A DNA stretch of 64,000 nucleotides from Streptomyces sp. NRRL S-244 (GTDB lineage Bacteria > Actinomycetota > Actinomycetes > Streptomycetales > Streptomycetaceae): positions 1 to 64,000 of the forward strand of contig NZ_JOCX01000027.1 in NCBI RefSeq assembly GCF_000717915.1, in the 5' to 3' direction. The notes beneath the pieces are model-generated. The model was not told where the DNA came from. It did no database searches and saw only the letters and a program-made list of their open reading frames with translations. Shown one piece after another: positions 55,625-64,000 of this stretch (position 1 is the stretch's first letter; each line of letters opens with the position of its first letter). The translations under genes and the position numbers were made by a program.

Positions 55625-56522
55625 GGCGCTCCGCCTCGGACCAGAGGCGGGCGTTCGCCGTACGGTCCAGGGCGCGGCGGGTGATGCGGGCCTGCGCCGT
55701 CGGGCCGACCAGGCCGAACCGGTCGCCCGGGCCGTAGTAGCCGCCCGCGGCCGCGTCCGGGCTGGTCGCGGCGTACAGCAGCGGCTCGGTGCCCGGGCCG
55801 ACCTCCTGCTTGGGGAGGAAGTCGAGCTTGGTCAGCGCGCCGCGCAGCCGGGAGGGCTTGTCGCCGCCGAGGCTCGCCCCGGCCGTCTGGAGGTTGGTCT
55901 TGGTGTATCCGGGGTGCGCGGCGGTGCTGCGCAGCGGCCAGTCGTGCTCGGCCGCGAGATCGGCCAGGTGCCGGGCCATCATCAGGTCGGCCAGCTTGGA
56001 CTGCGCGTACGAGAGCATCGGGCTGTAGCGCCGCCGCTCCCACTGGAGGTCGGCGAAGTCGATGCGGGCGAAGTTGGCGGCGGAGCTGCTCATGGTCGCC
56101 ACGCGCGGCGCGGGCGCGGCGAGCAGCGCCGGGAGCAGCCGTACGGTCAGGGCCAGCGGGCCGAGGAAGTTGCTGCCCAGCTGGAGTTCGAACCCGTCGG
56201 CGGTGGTCATCCGGGTCGGCGGGGCCATCACCCCGGCGTTGTTGACCAGCAGGTCGAGCGGGGCGCCGTCGGTGAGGAGCCCGTCCGCGAAGGCGGCGAC
56301 CGAGGCGAGGTCGGCCAGGTCGATCCGGCGCACCTCCAGCTGGGCGTGCGGGTGGCGGGCCAGGATCTCGGCGCGGGCCTGCTCGCCCTTGGCGGGCGTA
56401 CGGACGGCCAGTACGACCCGGGCACCCGCCTCGGCGAGCCGGCGCGCGGCTTCCTTGCCGGTGCCGCTGTTGGCGCCGGTGACGACGGCGAGCTTTCCGG
56501 ACTGGTCGGGGACGGTGTACAT
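55593..56522 (-). CDS. SDR-family oxidoreductase (retinol-dehydrogenase-like)
   Basis: 309 aa. Cofactor loop [21 protein letters not shown], then AVRTPAKGE, with an arginine after the second strand that favours [14 protein letters not shown] is intact. The catalytic [12 protein letters not shown] and [15 protein letters not shown] carry Ser, Tyr and Lys. The [14 protein letters not shown] loop is typical of the RDH/POR-like subgroup. ATG 56522 has GAGGAG upstream. It is divergent from a TetR gene, and the shared region carries three matching palindromes; the SDR gene is the probable target of that repressor. Confidence 0.88.
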   Translation of the reverse strand: MYTVPDQSGKLAVVTGANSGTGKEAARRLAEAGARVVLAVRTPAKGEQARAEILARHPHAQLEVRRIDLADLASVAAFADGLLTDGAPLDLLVNNAGVMAPPTRMTTADGFELQLGSNFLGPLALTVRLLPALLAAPAPRVATMSSSAANFARIDFADLQWERRRYSPMLSYAQSKLADLMMARHLADLAAEHDWPLRSTAAHPGYTKTNLQTAGASLGGDKPSRLRGALTKLDFLPKQEVGPGTEPLLYAATSPDAAAGGYYGPGDRFGLVGPTAQARITRRALDRTANARLWSEAERLTGVTTAAAR

Positions 56523-56552
56523 GGGGTGCTCCTCGAAGGGAAGGCGATCACT

Positions 56553-56632
56553 AACAGACCGGCGGTCTGTTGCTTCCTTTCGAAAGTAGCAGACCGCTGG
56601 TCTGATAACAACAGACCGCAGGTCTGTAAGCT
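56553..56632. promoter_or_regulatory. Three TetR operators between divergent SDR and TetR genes
   Basis: The palindrome CAGACC-N3-GGTCTG occurs three times: 56554-56570 (ACAGACCGGCGGTCTGT), 56590-56604 (CAGACCGCTGGTCTG) and 56611-56627 (ACAGACCGCAGGTCTGT). The third abuts TAAGCT at 56627-56632, a -10 with a gap of 6 nt to the TetR GTG 56639. The first covers the presumed SDR promoter. Repression of both genes by the TetR protein is very likely. Confidence 0.8.
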
Positions 56633-56638
56633 GGTGGG

Positions 56639-57370
56639 GTGACTCTGCCCAAGAACTTCCAGCGCGCCCGCAGCGAGGAGCAGCGCGCCGCGCGCCGTCA
56701 GGCGATCCTCGACACGGCCGCTTCGATGCTCACGGAGATGCCCGTGGCGCAGGTGAGCCTGAACGAGCTCGCCCGCCGGGTGGGACTGGCCAAGTCCAAT
56801 GTGCTGCGCTATTTCGAGTCCCGCGAGGACGTCCTGCTGGAACTCCTCGACGTCCGCTCCCGCGAGCTCGTCGCGCACCTCGACGGCGCCCTCGCCGAGG
56901 CCGTCGACGGAGCCCCGCCGGCCGAGCGGGCGGACCGGCTCGCGGGCTGTGTCGCCCGGGCCCTGGCCGAGCGCCCCGTCCTGTGCGATCTGATCAGTGC
57001 CCAGGCCGCCGTACTGGAACGGAACGTCTCGCCGCAGGTCGCCGTGCAGTACAAGCGGGCCACCATCGCCAATGTGCAGGCGCTGACCGGACGCATCACC
57101 GCGCACCTGCCGGAACTGCGGGCGGAGGACGCCTTCCGCTTCGTCGCGAGCACGATCATGTTCACCGGCGCCGTATGGCCGCATGCCCACCCGTCCGCCG
57201 CCATGCTCGCCGCGTACGAGGCGGACCCGGCCCTGGCCGCGCTGCGGATGGATTTCGGCGCCACGCTGCGCGAGACGCTGGAAATCCTGTTGTCCGGGCT
57301 GCTGGCGCGCGCGGCGGGCGAGGCGGGCCAGGCGGGCGGGGCGGGCGGGGCGGGCGCGGCGCGCGCATAG
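56639..57370 (+). CDS. TetR-family repressor of the divergent SDR gene
   Basis: 243 aa. Helix-turn-helix: [35 protein letters not shown]. The C-terminal domain contains [24 protein letters not shown], typical of a TetR_C group linked to SDR genes. The last 20 residues are Gly/Ala-rich. GTG 56639 is the start by position of the -10 and homology; the gene is probably leaderless. Three palindromic operators lie between it and the SDR gene. Confidence 0.9.
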   Translation: MTLPKNFQRARSEEQRAARRQAILDTAASMLTEMPVAQVSLNELARRVGLAKSNVLRYFESREDVLLELLDVRSRELVAHLDGALAEAVDGAPPAERADRLAGCVARALAERPVLCDLISAQAAVLERNVSPQVAVQYKRATIANVQALTGRITAHLPELRAEDAFRFVASTIMFTGAVWPHAHPSAAMLAAYEADPALAALRMDFGATLRETLEILLSGLLARAAGEAGQAGGAGGAGAARA

Positions 57371-57420
57371 GGTGCGGGTCTGCGATCGTGGATCGCGGGG
57401 GAGCGTACGGAGGAGCAGCC

Positions 57421-57864
57421 ATGTCCGGACAGTTCGAGTCGACCGTCGAGATCGACCGGCCCGTCGGAGAGGTCTTCGACTACCTGGCCGACGGCCGCAA
57501 CGACCCGCAATTCAGCCCGAGGGTCCAGGAGATCAGCAAGACCCCCGACGGTCCGACCGGTGTGGGCACGGTCTTCCGCAGCACGGTGAAGGACGCCGGG
57601 ATGAAGACCGGCCGGGAGTTCCGCATCACCGGATTCGAGCCGCAGCGGTCGATCCGCTGGACGGAGCAGAGCAAGAACCTGGTCACGGCCGAGGGCGGGT
57701 ACGACTTCGAAGCCCTCACAGGCGACCGCACCCGGGTCCGCATCTTCAACACCCTCGAAGGGCACGGACTCGGCAAGCTGCTGGTGGGCTTCGCGGTGGG
57801 CGCGGCCCGCAAGGACGCGCCCGACTTCGGCCGCCGGATCAAGGCCGCCGTGGAGGCGTCCTGA
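57421..57864 (+). CDS. SRPBCC-family (polyketide cyclase/dehydrase-like) protein
   Basis: 147 aa with the START/Bet v1-type fold. FESTVEIDRPVGEVFDYLADGRNDPQF is the classic opening and FEPQRSIRWTEQSKNLV the middle strands. These proteins hold hydrophobic ligands; no specific substrate can be assigned. ATG 57421 follows GGAGG. It is 50 bp downstream of the TetR gene and could be co-transcribed with it. Confidence 0.85.
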   Translation: MSGQFESTVEIDRPVGEVFDYLADGRNDPQFSPRVQEISKTPDGPTGVGTVFRSTVKDAGMKTGREFRITGFEPQRSIRWTEQSKNLVTAEGGYDFEALTGDRTRVRIFNTLEGHGLGKLLVGFAVGAARKDAPDFGRRIKAAVEAS

Positions 57865-57886
57865 CCGGCGGCCGAAGCCTGCGGGG

Positions 57887-59446
57887 TCAGAACCTCCCGT
57901 CGGTGAGGGCCGGGAAGCGCTGAGGCGACTGCGGGGCGAGCTCGGAGCGGCGCTCCTGCGCGCCCGGGGTCGTCCGGCAGGTCACGTCCTGGGCGGGCAG
58001 CTCGCCCGTCGCCAGGTAGGAGTTGACCGTGGCGTTGGCGCAGGAGTTCGGGTCGGCGAGGTACACGCCGTGGCCCTCACCGCCCATCGCGAGCACCATC
58101 CGCGAGCCCTTCAGCGCCTTGTGCAGGCCCTGACCGCTGACCAGCGGGGTCTGGGAGTCCCACTCGTTCTGCACGGTCAGCACGTTGGTCTTCGTCTTCA
58201 TCGCCGTCGGCGGCTCGATCGGCCGCTGCCAGTACGCGCACGGCTTGATGTTGGAGGCGTAGTCCCCGTAGAGCGGGTACCTGGCCTTGTCCTTGGCGGC
58301 CTCCCGCTGGTACTGCTCCGGGTAGCGGGGCCATTCCGTGTCGCCGCACACCACGGACCAGAAGACGGCCGTGCCGTTGTCCGACGCCGGCTCGGCGGTC
58401 GGCTTCAGCAGCTTGCGCTGGGACTCGGTCAGCCGGACGGGCTTGCCGTCGGCCGCGTCCTTCAGCGCCTTGACCAGGGGGGCCGCCTGCGAGGGGTAGA
58501 AGAAGAGGGCCCGCGCGGTACGGATGTCGTCACCCGTGAGCTTCGTGCCGTCGAGCTCGATCGGCTCCTTGTCCGCCCGGGCCACGAGGTCCCAGAAGGT
58601 CTTGGAGACCGCGTCCGGGGTGTCGCCGAGCCCGAAGTCGGCCGAGCGCTCGGCCGTCCACTGCGTCCACCGCTTGAAGGCGGGCTCCGCCTCCGTCGCC
58701 CACACCTGGATCATGCCCCGCCAGATGCGGTCCGGGTCCACGCCGCTGTCCAGCACGAAGCGGTCGCTGCGCTTCGGGAACATCTGCGTGTACACCGCGC
58801 CCAGGTAGGTCCCGTACGAGTAGCCGACGTAACTGATCTTCTTCTCGCCCAGCGCGGCGCGGATCGCGTCCATGTCGCGCGCGGTGTTGCGGGTGGTGAC
58901 GAAGGGCAGGATCGAGCCGGACTTCTCGCGGCACTTGTCCGCGACCGTACGCGCCCAGGCCACGTCCGCCGGGTACGTCTCCTCCTTGTACGGCCGGTCG
59001 AAGTTCTGCTCGGCGTCGGTCAACCCGCAGGTGATGGGCGTGGAGGCGCCGACTCCGCGCGGGTCGAAGCCGATCAGGTCGTACTGGTCGCGTACGTCCT
59101 TCGGCATCAACTCGTTCATCATCAGCGGCAGATCGAGTCCCCCGCCGCCCGGGCCGCCCGGGTTGAGCAGCATGGCGCCGTGCCGCTTGGCCGGGTTCTC
59201 GCTCTTGATCCGCGATATCGCGAGGTCGATCGTGCGGCCCTGCGGGCGCCGGTAGTCGAGCGGGACCTTGATCGTCGCGCACTCGTACGACGCGGGCTGA
59301 TCGGTGCTGCAGCGCTGCCACGCCGGCTTCTGCGGGGTGTACTCCGCGGCCGGGGCGGCGGAGGCCTGCGTCGCGGAGAGCAGCGGGATGGTGGTCGCGA
59401 CGAGACCGGCAGCGGCGAGCATGGGTGCGAGGCGTTTCATGTTCAC
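57887..59446 (-). CDS. Secreted S33 tripeptidyl aminopeptidase-type hydrolase
   Basis: 519 aa. Signal peptide (LAPMLAAAGLVATTIPLLSATQASA). Oxyanion region MLLNPGGPGGGGLDLP, nucleophile in VGYSYGTYLGAVYTQ (about residue 227), IGFDPRGVGASTPI upstream, and the TAP-like C-terminal domain (LTVQNEWDSQTPLVSGQGLHKAL with the acid, MGGEGHGVYL with the histidine). It matches the SlpD/SlpE and tripeptidyl aminopeptidase family of Streptomyces. It has all catalytic residues, in contrast to the remnant at 4642-5227. GTG 59446 has AAGGAA upstream. Convergent with the SRPBCC gene. Confidence 0.9.
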   Translation of the reverse strand: MNMKRLAPMLAAAGLVATTIPLLSATQASAAPAAEYTPQKPAWQRCSTDQPASYECATIKVPLDYRRPQGRTIDLAISRIKSENPAKRHGAMLLNPGGPGGGGLDLPLMMNELMPKDVRDQYDLIGFDPRGVGASTPITCGLTDAEQNFDRPYKEETYPADVAWARTVADKCREKSGSILPFVTTRNTARDMDAIRAALGEKKISYVGYSYGTYLGAVYTQMFPKRSDRFVLDSGVDPDRIWRGMIQVWATEAEPAFKRWTQWTAERSADFGLGDTPDAVSKTFWDLVARADKEPIELDGTKLTGDDIRTARALFFYPSQAAPLVKALKDAADGKPVRLTESQRKLLKPTAEPASDNGTAVFWSVVCGDTEWPRYPEQYQREAAKDKARYPLYGDYASNIKPCAYWQRPIEPPTAMKTKTNVLTVQNEWDSQTPLVSGQGLHKALKGSRMVLAMGGEGHGVYLADPNSCANATVNSYLATGELPAQDVTCRTTPGAQERRSELAPQSPQRFPALTDGRF

Positions 59447-59603
59447 GAAGAGCCGTTTCCTTCCGTGAATGCGATGGCCTCACCACCCTGTTGTACGAAG
59501 GCCCCCGGGCGAATCATCCCGAAGGGCCGGTCCGTATGCGTCTCACGAACGAGCTCAAATCCGGACAACTGGCCGACACGCCAAAGGAACTGAAGTCGCG
59601 CCG

Positions 59604-59619
59604 GTTCCGGGACCGGAAC
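59604..59619 (-). terminator. Hairpin downstream of the membrane PP2C gene
   Basis: Perfect inverted repeat GTTCCGG-GA-CCGGAAC, immediately downstream of the stop of the minus-strand phosphatase gene. The two-base loop is tight, so the folded RNA would open one or two pairs. No T-run follows. Confidence 0.45.
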
Positions 59620-59621
59620 GG

Positions 59622-60740
59622 TCAGGCGCCGCCGGCCACGCGCTCGATGGCCACCATCGCCGCGTCGTCGCCCAGGTTGCCGCCGGGGGAGTGCGCCAGC
59701 AGGTCGGCGCAGAGGTGGCGCAGGAGCGCGTCCGGGCCGTCCCCCGGCCAGTCGGCGGCGCGCTCCGACAACGGGTAGAAGGCGCCCTCGGCGTCGCGGG
59801 CCTCGATGACGCCGTCCGTGTAGAGGAGGATCACGTCGCCCGGCTCGAAGGAGAAGGACTGCGGGGCGAAGCCGGTGTCCACGTACCGCGTCAGGCCCAG
59901 CGGCGGCGCCGGGTGGTCCACCTCGAGGGGGATGACCCGTCCTCCTCGCAGCAGCAGCGGCGGCGGGTGCCCGCAGCTGATGAGCCGTACGGTCATCTCC
60001 CGATCGGGGATGTCCAGCACCGCCGCCGTGGTGAACGCCTCGCCGGGTTCGCCGGCCGGCTCGCCCGTGCCGTCCGGGTCCGCGGCCACGGCGGCCTCCA
60101 GGTGGGCGACCAGCGTCGGCAGGTCCGCCTCCTGGTGGGCGGCGGCCCGGAACGCGCCGAGCACCAGGGCGGCGTCCCCGACCGCCTCCAGTCCCTTGCC
60201 GCGGACGTCGCCGATGATCAGCCGGGTGCCGTTCGGGGTGCGGGTGGCGGCGTACAGGTCCCCGCCGATCTGGGCCTCGGCCTCCGCGGCCAGGTAGACG
60301 GAGGCCAGGCGCAACGGGCCCATCCGGTCGCGCAGCGGCCGCAGGACCACCTCCTGGGCGGCCTCGGCGACCGAGCGCAGCTGCGTCAGCTGCTTCTCGT
60401 GGACCTCGCGCAGGTGTGCGAAGACGGTGACGAAGATCGAGATCAGGACCAGCGCAATGATCTGGAAGGTGTGGTTCAGGTCGGTGGCGGTGGTCCGCAC
60501 CACGGCGACCGTCACCTGGGCCGCGACGGCCACCGCGCCGACGAACCCCGTCATCCACGGACCGGCGAAGGAGGCGGTGACGGCCGGGGCCGCGACCAGG
60601 AACGGCCCCAGGTGGACATCGGGCGGCGCCAGGACGTCGACCACCGTGACGGCCGCGATCAGCGCGAAGGGAACCGCCAGCAGGGGCAGGCGCGGTTCAC
60701 CGACGTGGCGAAGGCTCGGATGCGGCGGCCGGTGGTCCAT
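59622..60740 (-). CDS. Membrane PP2C/SpoIIE-type protein phosphatase
   Basis: 372 aa. Roughly four transmembrane helices in residues 18-115 (LLAVPFALIAAVTVVDVL.. and FQIIALVLISIFVTVFAHL). A short coiled segment (REVHEKQLTQLRSVAEAAQEVVL) links to a PPM-type phosphatase domain with metal-binding aspartates in AQIGGDLYAA, VRGKGLEAV, LYTDGVIEARD and GNLGDDAAM. Such proteins dephosphorylate anti-anti-sigma factors and activate stress sigma factors. ATG 60740 has CAGGAG only 2 nt upstream, unusually close. It is divergent from a PAS-GAF-phosphatase gene of the same class. Confidence 0.88.
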   Translation of the reverse strand: MDHRPPHPSLRHVGEPRLPLLAVPFALIAAVTVVDVLAPPDVHLGPFLVAAPAVTASFAGPWMTGFVGAVAVAAQVTVAVVRTTATDLNHTFQIIALVLISIFVTVFAHLREVHEKQLTQLRSVAEAAQEVVLRPLRDRMGPLRLASVYLAAEAEAQIGGDLYAATRTPNGTRLIIGDVRGKGLEAVGDAALVLGAFRAAAHQEADLPTLVAHLEAAVAADPDGTGEPAGEPGEAFTTAAVLDIPDREMTVRLISCGHPPPLLLRGGRVIPLEVDHPAPPLGLTRYVDTGFAPQSFSFEPGDVILLYTDGVIEARDAEGAFYPLSERAADWPGDGPDALLRHLCADLLAHSPGGNLGDDAAMVAIERVAGGA

Positions 60741-60979
60741 GACTCCTGAATACACCGCGCGTATTGTTCCCGCGCACCGGCTGCGCACCGGCCGGGTGTC
60801 TGCCGGGCATCGGCCGCGCACCGGCCGCACTCCGTCGTACGGCCGTATCGGGAGGCGGCTGCGCTGCCGGTCCGGGGGAGTGGAGAGAGGATGGGAGCAC
60901 CCCGGGCGCGGATCCGGGCGCGGAGACCGAGCGGGCCGATGCGCCGCCCTGCGGCAGTGGACGGGAAGGAGCGGCCGGC

Positions 60980-63115
60980 ATGAGTACGGCGGACGCCTTC
61001 CCGGCCGCCCCGGAACCGGCGAGCCCGGGCCCCCCTTCCGAGCCGGCCGGCCCGGAACCCACCGTCGACCCCGCCACCGGGCCCGGCCTCCTCGACGTGC
61101 TCGGCGTCGCGGCGGTGGTCCTCGACGCCGAGGGGCGGATCGCGCTGTGGAGCCCGCAGGCCGAAGAGCTGTTCGGCTACAGCACCGGCGAGGCGCTCGG
61201 CCGGCTCGCGGCCCAGCTGCTCGTCGACGAACAGAACCTGGCGATGGTCCTCTCCCTCTTCGAGGAGGTGATGGCCGGCCGGGGCGAGTGGGCCGGGGCG
61301 TTCCCCGTACGGCACAAGGACGGCAGCACCCGCATGGCGGAATTCCGCAACATGCGGCTGGAGGACGCCGACGGCCGGCTCTACGCCCTCGGCATCGCCT
61401 CCGACCAGGCCACCGTGCGGCGTGTGGAACGCGACCTGGCCCTGTCGATGCGGCTGGTCGCGCAGGCCCCGATCGGCCTGGCCGTCCTGGACACCGAGCT
61501 GCGCTACGTCCTGGTCAACCCGGCCCTGGAACGGATCAACGGGCTGCCCGCCGCCGCGCACATGGGCCGCCACCTCCACGAGGTCCTGCCGCACCTGGAC
61601 GCGGAGTCCATCGAGTCGGCCATGCGCGAGGTCCTGTCCACCGGCCGGCCGCAGCTGAACCAGTCCACCACCGGCCGTACGCCCGCGGACCCCGATCAGG
61701 ACCACGCCTGGTCGCTCTCCGTCTACCGGCTGGAGGACCCGGCCGGGCGGCCGCTCGGCGTCGCAGCCTCCGTCGTCGACGTCACCGAACAGCACAAGAC
61801 CTCGATGGCCGTCGCCCTGGCCCGCCAGCGGCTCGCCCTGATCGCCGATGCCTCCGTACGCATCGGCACCACCCTCGACCTCTGGGTCACCGCGCGCGAG
61901 CTCGGCGACATCGCCGTGCCACAGCTCGCCGACCTCGCCACGGTCGACATCCTCGACGCCGTCCTGACGGGCGAGCACCCTCCCGGGGCGCCGATGGAGG
62001 AGACCGTGCAGTTCCGCGCCCTCGCCGTCAAGGCGGCCCGCCCGACCCCCGCCACCCTCGCGGCCGACCCGGTCGGCTCGATCGCCCGGTACGACACCAC
62101 CCGGGTGGTCACCCAGTGCGTACGGGCCGCCCGCCCCGTGCTCGTGGCGGAGGTCACCGAGGTCGAACTGCCCAGCGTCGCCCGGGACGCCGACGCCGCC
62201 AAGCTCCTCGCCGCGGCCGGGCTCCACTCGTACCTGGCGGTACCGCTGATCGCCCGCGGCGAGGTCATCGGCGCCCTCGGCCTCCAACGCACCGACAATC
62301 CGCTCCCGTTCGACCACGACGACGTCCTGCTCGCCAGCGAGCTCGCGGCGCGCGCAGCCGTCTGCATCGACAACGCCCGCTGGTACCAGAAGCAGCGCCG
62401 CGCCGCCCTCGCCCTCCAGCGCCACCTGCTGCCCCACCACCCCACCCCCACCCCGGGCCTGGAGATCGCCTACCGCTACCAGCCCGCCGAGGCGGCCGGC
62501 GAGGTCGGCGGCGACTGGTTCGACGTCATCCCGCTGCCCGACGACAAGACGGCCCTCGTGGTCGGCGACGTCATGGGCAGCGGCATCAACGCCGCCGCCA
62601 CCATGGGCCAACTGCGCACCGCCGCCCGCACCCTGGCGGAGCTCGACCTCGATCCCGCCACCGTGCTGACCCGGCTCGACCACACCGCCACCGGGCTCGG
62701 GCACACCATGGCCACCTGCGTGATCGCCGTGTACGACCCGCACCGCAACCAGTGCCGCATCGCGACCGCCGGCCACCTGCCGCCCGTACGGACGAGCCCC
62801 GGGCGGACGCCCGAGCTCCTCGACCTGCCGACCGGCGCGCCCCTCGGGGTCGGCGGAGTGCCCTTCGAGGCCACCGCGCTGGACCTGGACGTCGGCGACC
62901 AGCTCGTGCTGTACACCGACGGGCTCGTCGAAACCCGCGACGAGGACATCGACGTCCGGCTCCAGGCGCTCACGGCCCTGCTCGACGACCCGGCCCGTCC
63001 CCTCGAGGAGACCTGCGACCTGCTGCTGGCCGAGTTGCGCCAGCCGGACGACCGCGACGACGTGGCCCTGCTCGTGGCCCGCACCCGGCCGATGCCCGAG
63101 ACGCCCGGGAACTAG
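60980..63115 (+). CDS. PAS-PAS-GAF-PP2C (SpoIIE-type) sensor phosphatase
   Basis: 711 aa, soluble. Domain order: Pro-rich start; PAS 1 (residues 35-145: DVLGVAAVVLDAEGRIALWS, ELFGYSTGEALGR); PAS 2 (about 160-270: APIGLAVLDTELRYVLVNPALERINGLPA); GAF (about 290-465, with HSYLAVPLIARGEVIGALGLQR); and a PPM phosphatase domain (about 480-705) with EVGGDWFDV, VVGDVMGSGI, LYTDGLVETRD and PDDRDDVALL. No HATPase anti-sigma domain is present. ATG 60980 follows AAGGAG with 8 nt spacing. It is expected to couple a cytosolic signal to dephosphorylation of an anti-sigma antagonist. Confidence 0.9.
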   Translation: MSTADAFPAAPEPASPGPPSEPAGPEPTVDPATGPGLLDVLGVAAVVLDAEGRIALWSPQAEELFGYSTGEALGRLAAQLLVDEQNLAMVLSLFEEVMAGRGEWAGAFPVRHKDGSTRMAEFRNMRLEDADGRLYALGIASDQATVRRVERDLALSMRLVAQAPIGLAVLDTELRYVLVNPALERINGLPAAAHMGRHLHEVLPHLDAESIESAMREVLSTGRPQLNQSTTGRTPADPDQDHAWSLSVYRLEDPAGRPLGVAASVVDVTEQHKTSMAVALARQRLALIADASVRIGTTLDLWVTARELGDIAVPQLADLATVDILDAVLTGEHPPGAPMEETVQFRALAVKAARPTPATLAADPVGSIARYDTTRVVTQCVRAARPVLVAEVTEVELPSVARDADAAKLLAAAGLHSYLAVPLIARGEVIGALGLQRTDNPLPFDHDDVLLASELAARAAVCIDNARWYQKQRRAALALQRHLLPHHPTPTPGLEIAYRYQPAEAAGEVGGDWFDVIPLPDDKTALVVGDVMGSGINAAATMGQLRTAARTLAELDLDPATVLTRLDHTATGLGHTMATCVIAVYDPHRNQCRIATAGHLPPVRTSPGRTPELLDLPTGAPLGVGGVPFEATALDLDVGDQLVLYTDGLVETRDEDIDVRLQALTALLDDPARPLEETCDLLLAELRQPDDRDDVALLVARTRPMPETPGN

Positions 63116-63319
63116 CGCTGGCGCTGGCGCTCGCGAACGGTACCAGCCTTTCGGGGCGTTGCCCGGATGTTTGTCCATTCGTGATGGTCCTTCCAAACAG
63201 GCACCACAACTGGCACTAGCGTCCCGTGGCACCCGGGGAGCGCGGGTGCATTGGACACGGGCAACTGCCGGAGCCCGAGCCGCCGCAGCCCCTCCCGGTC
63301 CACGCAGCAAGGAGGCAAA

Positions 63320-64000
63320 GTGCTGTCTTTCCGTCGGTCGGCCGTCGGCAGCATGTCGGTGGCATCGAGACACGTGATGGCAACCGGCGTCGTGATCGGC
63401 GCCCTCGCCTTCACCCTGATCGCGTTGCTGATCCCCGTGCAGAAGTTCGGCGGGACGAACGCCGCGGCCGCCTCCGTTCCGGCGGCCGACGACGACGGCG
63501 GCGGGATCCAGAGCACGGCCTTCGGGCCGCTCACCCCCCAGGACCGGGACTTCGTCCGCAAGGTCCGGCTCGCCGGCCTGTGGGAGCTCCCCGCGGGGCG
63601 GCAGGCCATGCAGCGCAGCACACGGCCCGCGATCCGCACCGCCGGGATGCATCTCGTCGAAGGCCACACCGAACTGGACCGCAGGGTCCTGGAGGTGGGA
63701 CAGGCCCTCGGCATGGAGCTCCCCAGCCAGCCCAGCATGCTGCAGCAGGGCTGGCTCAACCAGCTGGAGAAGGCCCAAGGTCCCCAGTACGAGCAGCTGT
63801 TCATCCAGCTGCTGCGCAGGGCGCACGGAAAGGTGTTCACGCTGGTGGCCCAAATCCGCGCGCAGACCCGCAACTCCATGGTCCGGGCCCTGGCCACGGA
63901 CGCCAACAGCACCGTCCTGGACCACATCACGGTCCTCGAGGCGAGCGGGCTGGTCGACTTCGACGGCCTCGCGGACGCCCCGCCGGGCACCCCCTCCGCC
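63320..64000 (+). CDS. DUF4142 (ferritin-like) secreted protein, 3' end outside window
   Basis: The first 227 residues are visible and no stop occurs before the edge. One N-terminal transmembrane helix or signal (GVVIGALAFTLIALLIPV) is followed by the DUF4142 four-helix region: LTPQDRDFVRKVRLAGLWELPAGRQAMQRS, IRTAGMHLVEGHTELDRRVLEVGQALG, and VLDHITVLEASGLV near the right edge. Members resemble ferritin-like bundles and lie outside the cytoplasmic membrane. GTG 63320 has GGAGG 4 nt upstream. The function of the family is not known. Confidence 0.85.
   Translation, partial: MLSFRRSAVGSMSVASRHVMATGVVIGALAFTLIALLIPVQKFGGTNAAAASVPAADDDGGGIQSTAFGPLTPQDRDFVRKVRLAGLWELPAGRQAMQRSTRPAIRTAGMHLVEGHTELDRRVLEVGQALGMELPSQPSMLQQGWLNQLEKAQGPQYEQLFIQLLRRAHGKVFTLVAQIRAQTRNSMVRALATDANSTVLDHITVLEASGLVDFDGLADAPPGTPSA

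Overview
The window is very GC-rich actinobacterial DNA, almost certainly Streptomyces or a close relative. Support comes from the codon use, an EshA-type encapsulin beside a 2-methylisoborneol synthase, a conservon (cvnABCDE), LutABC, SpoIIE-type phosphatases, many GTG starts and many apparently leaderless genes. I find about 50 protein genes, one tRNA-Pro, two frameshifted genes and one gene remnant. There is no rRNA, CRISPR array, insertion sequence, integrase or replication origin. Both ends cut genes: the 2-MIB synthase lacks its start and a DUF4142 gene lacks its end.

Layout. 1-2754: terpene cyclase and its family 2B encapsulin shell. 2835-6850: a frameshifted GH71 glucanase, then a decayed and an intact secreted S33 peptidase. 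6989-12749: class-V aminotransferase, cobF divergent from lutABC-VOC, and a DUF309 gene. 12858-14244: tRNA-Pro(GGG) and a DUF6528 gene. 14676-19125: conservon with a CYP157-like P450. 19172-21205: a convergent methyltransferase/terpene synthase operon. 21409-30324: isochorismatase-like, SAP-DUF6434, an MFS/AraC pair, an enoyl-CoA hydratase family hydrolase, SDR, a methyltransferase-like protein, a second P450 and an esterase. 30371-34781: molybdopterin oxidoreductase, MpaB-type oxygenase, polyprenyl synthase and a small partner. 35010-39087: GH89 and GH27 glycosidases. 39279-43233: TetR, PLP lyase, universal stress protein and unknowns. 43681-49960: sugar ABC importer with a GH38 alpha-mannosidase behind twin operator-like repeats. 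50177-63115: DUF4328, FadH, lipase, thioesterase, MFS, an SDR/TetR pair with three palindromes, SRPBCC, a second S33 peptidase and two divergent PP2C/SpoIIE phosphatases.

Themes. Isoprenoid metabolism recurs three times: encapsulated 2-MIB synthase; a separate prenyl-methyltransferase plus cyclase pair; and a polyprenyl synthase with an MpaB/Lcp-type oxygenase. Glycan turnover is also prominent (GH71, GH89, GH27, GH38 plus ABC importer). The least described parts are the methyltransferase/terpene synthase pair beside a conservon P450 that lacks the ExxR arginine, and the polyprenyl synthase/small protein/MpaB operon. All functions are read from sequence by recognition of families; no search was run.
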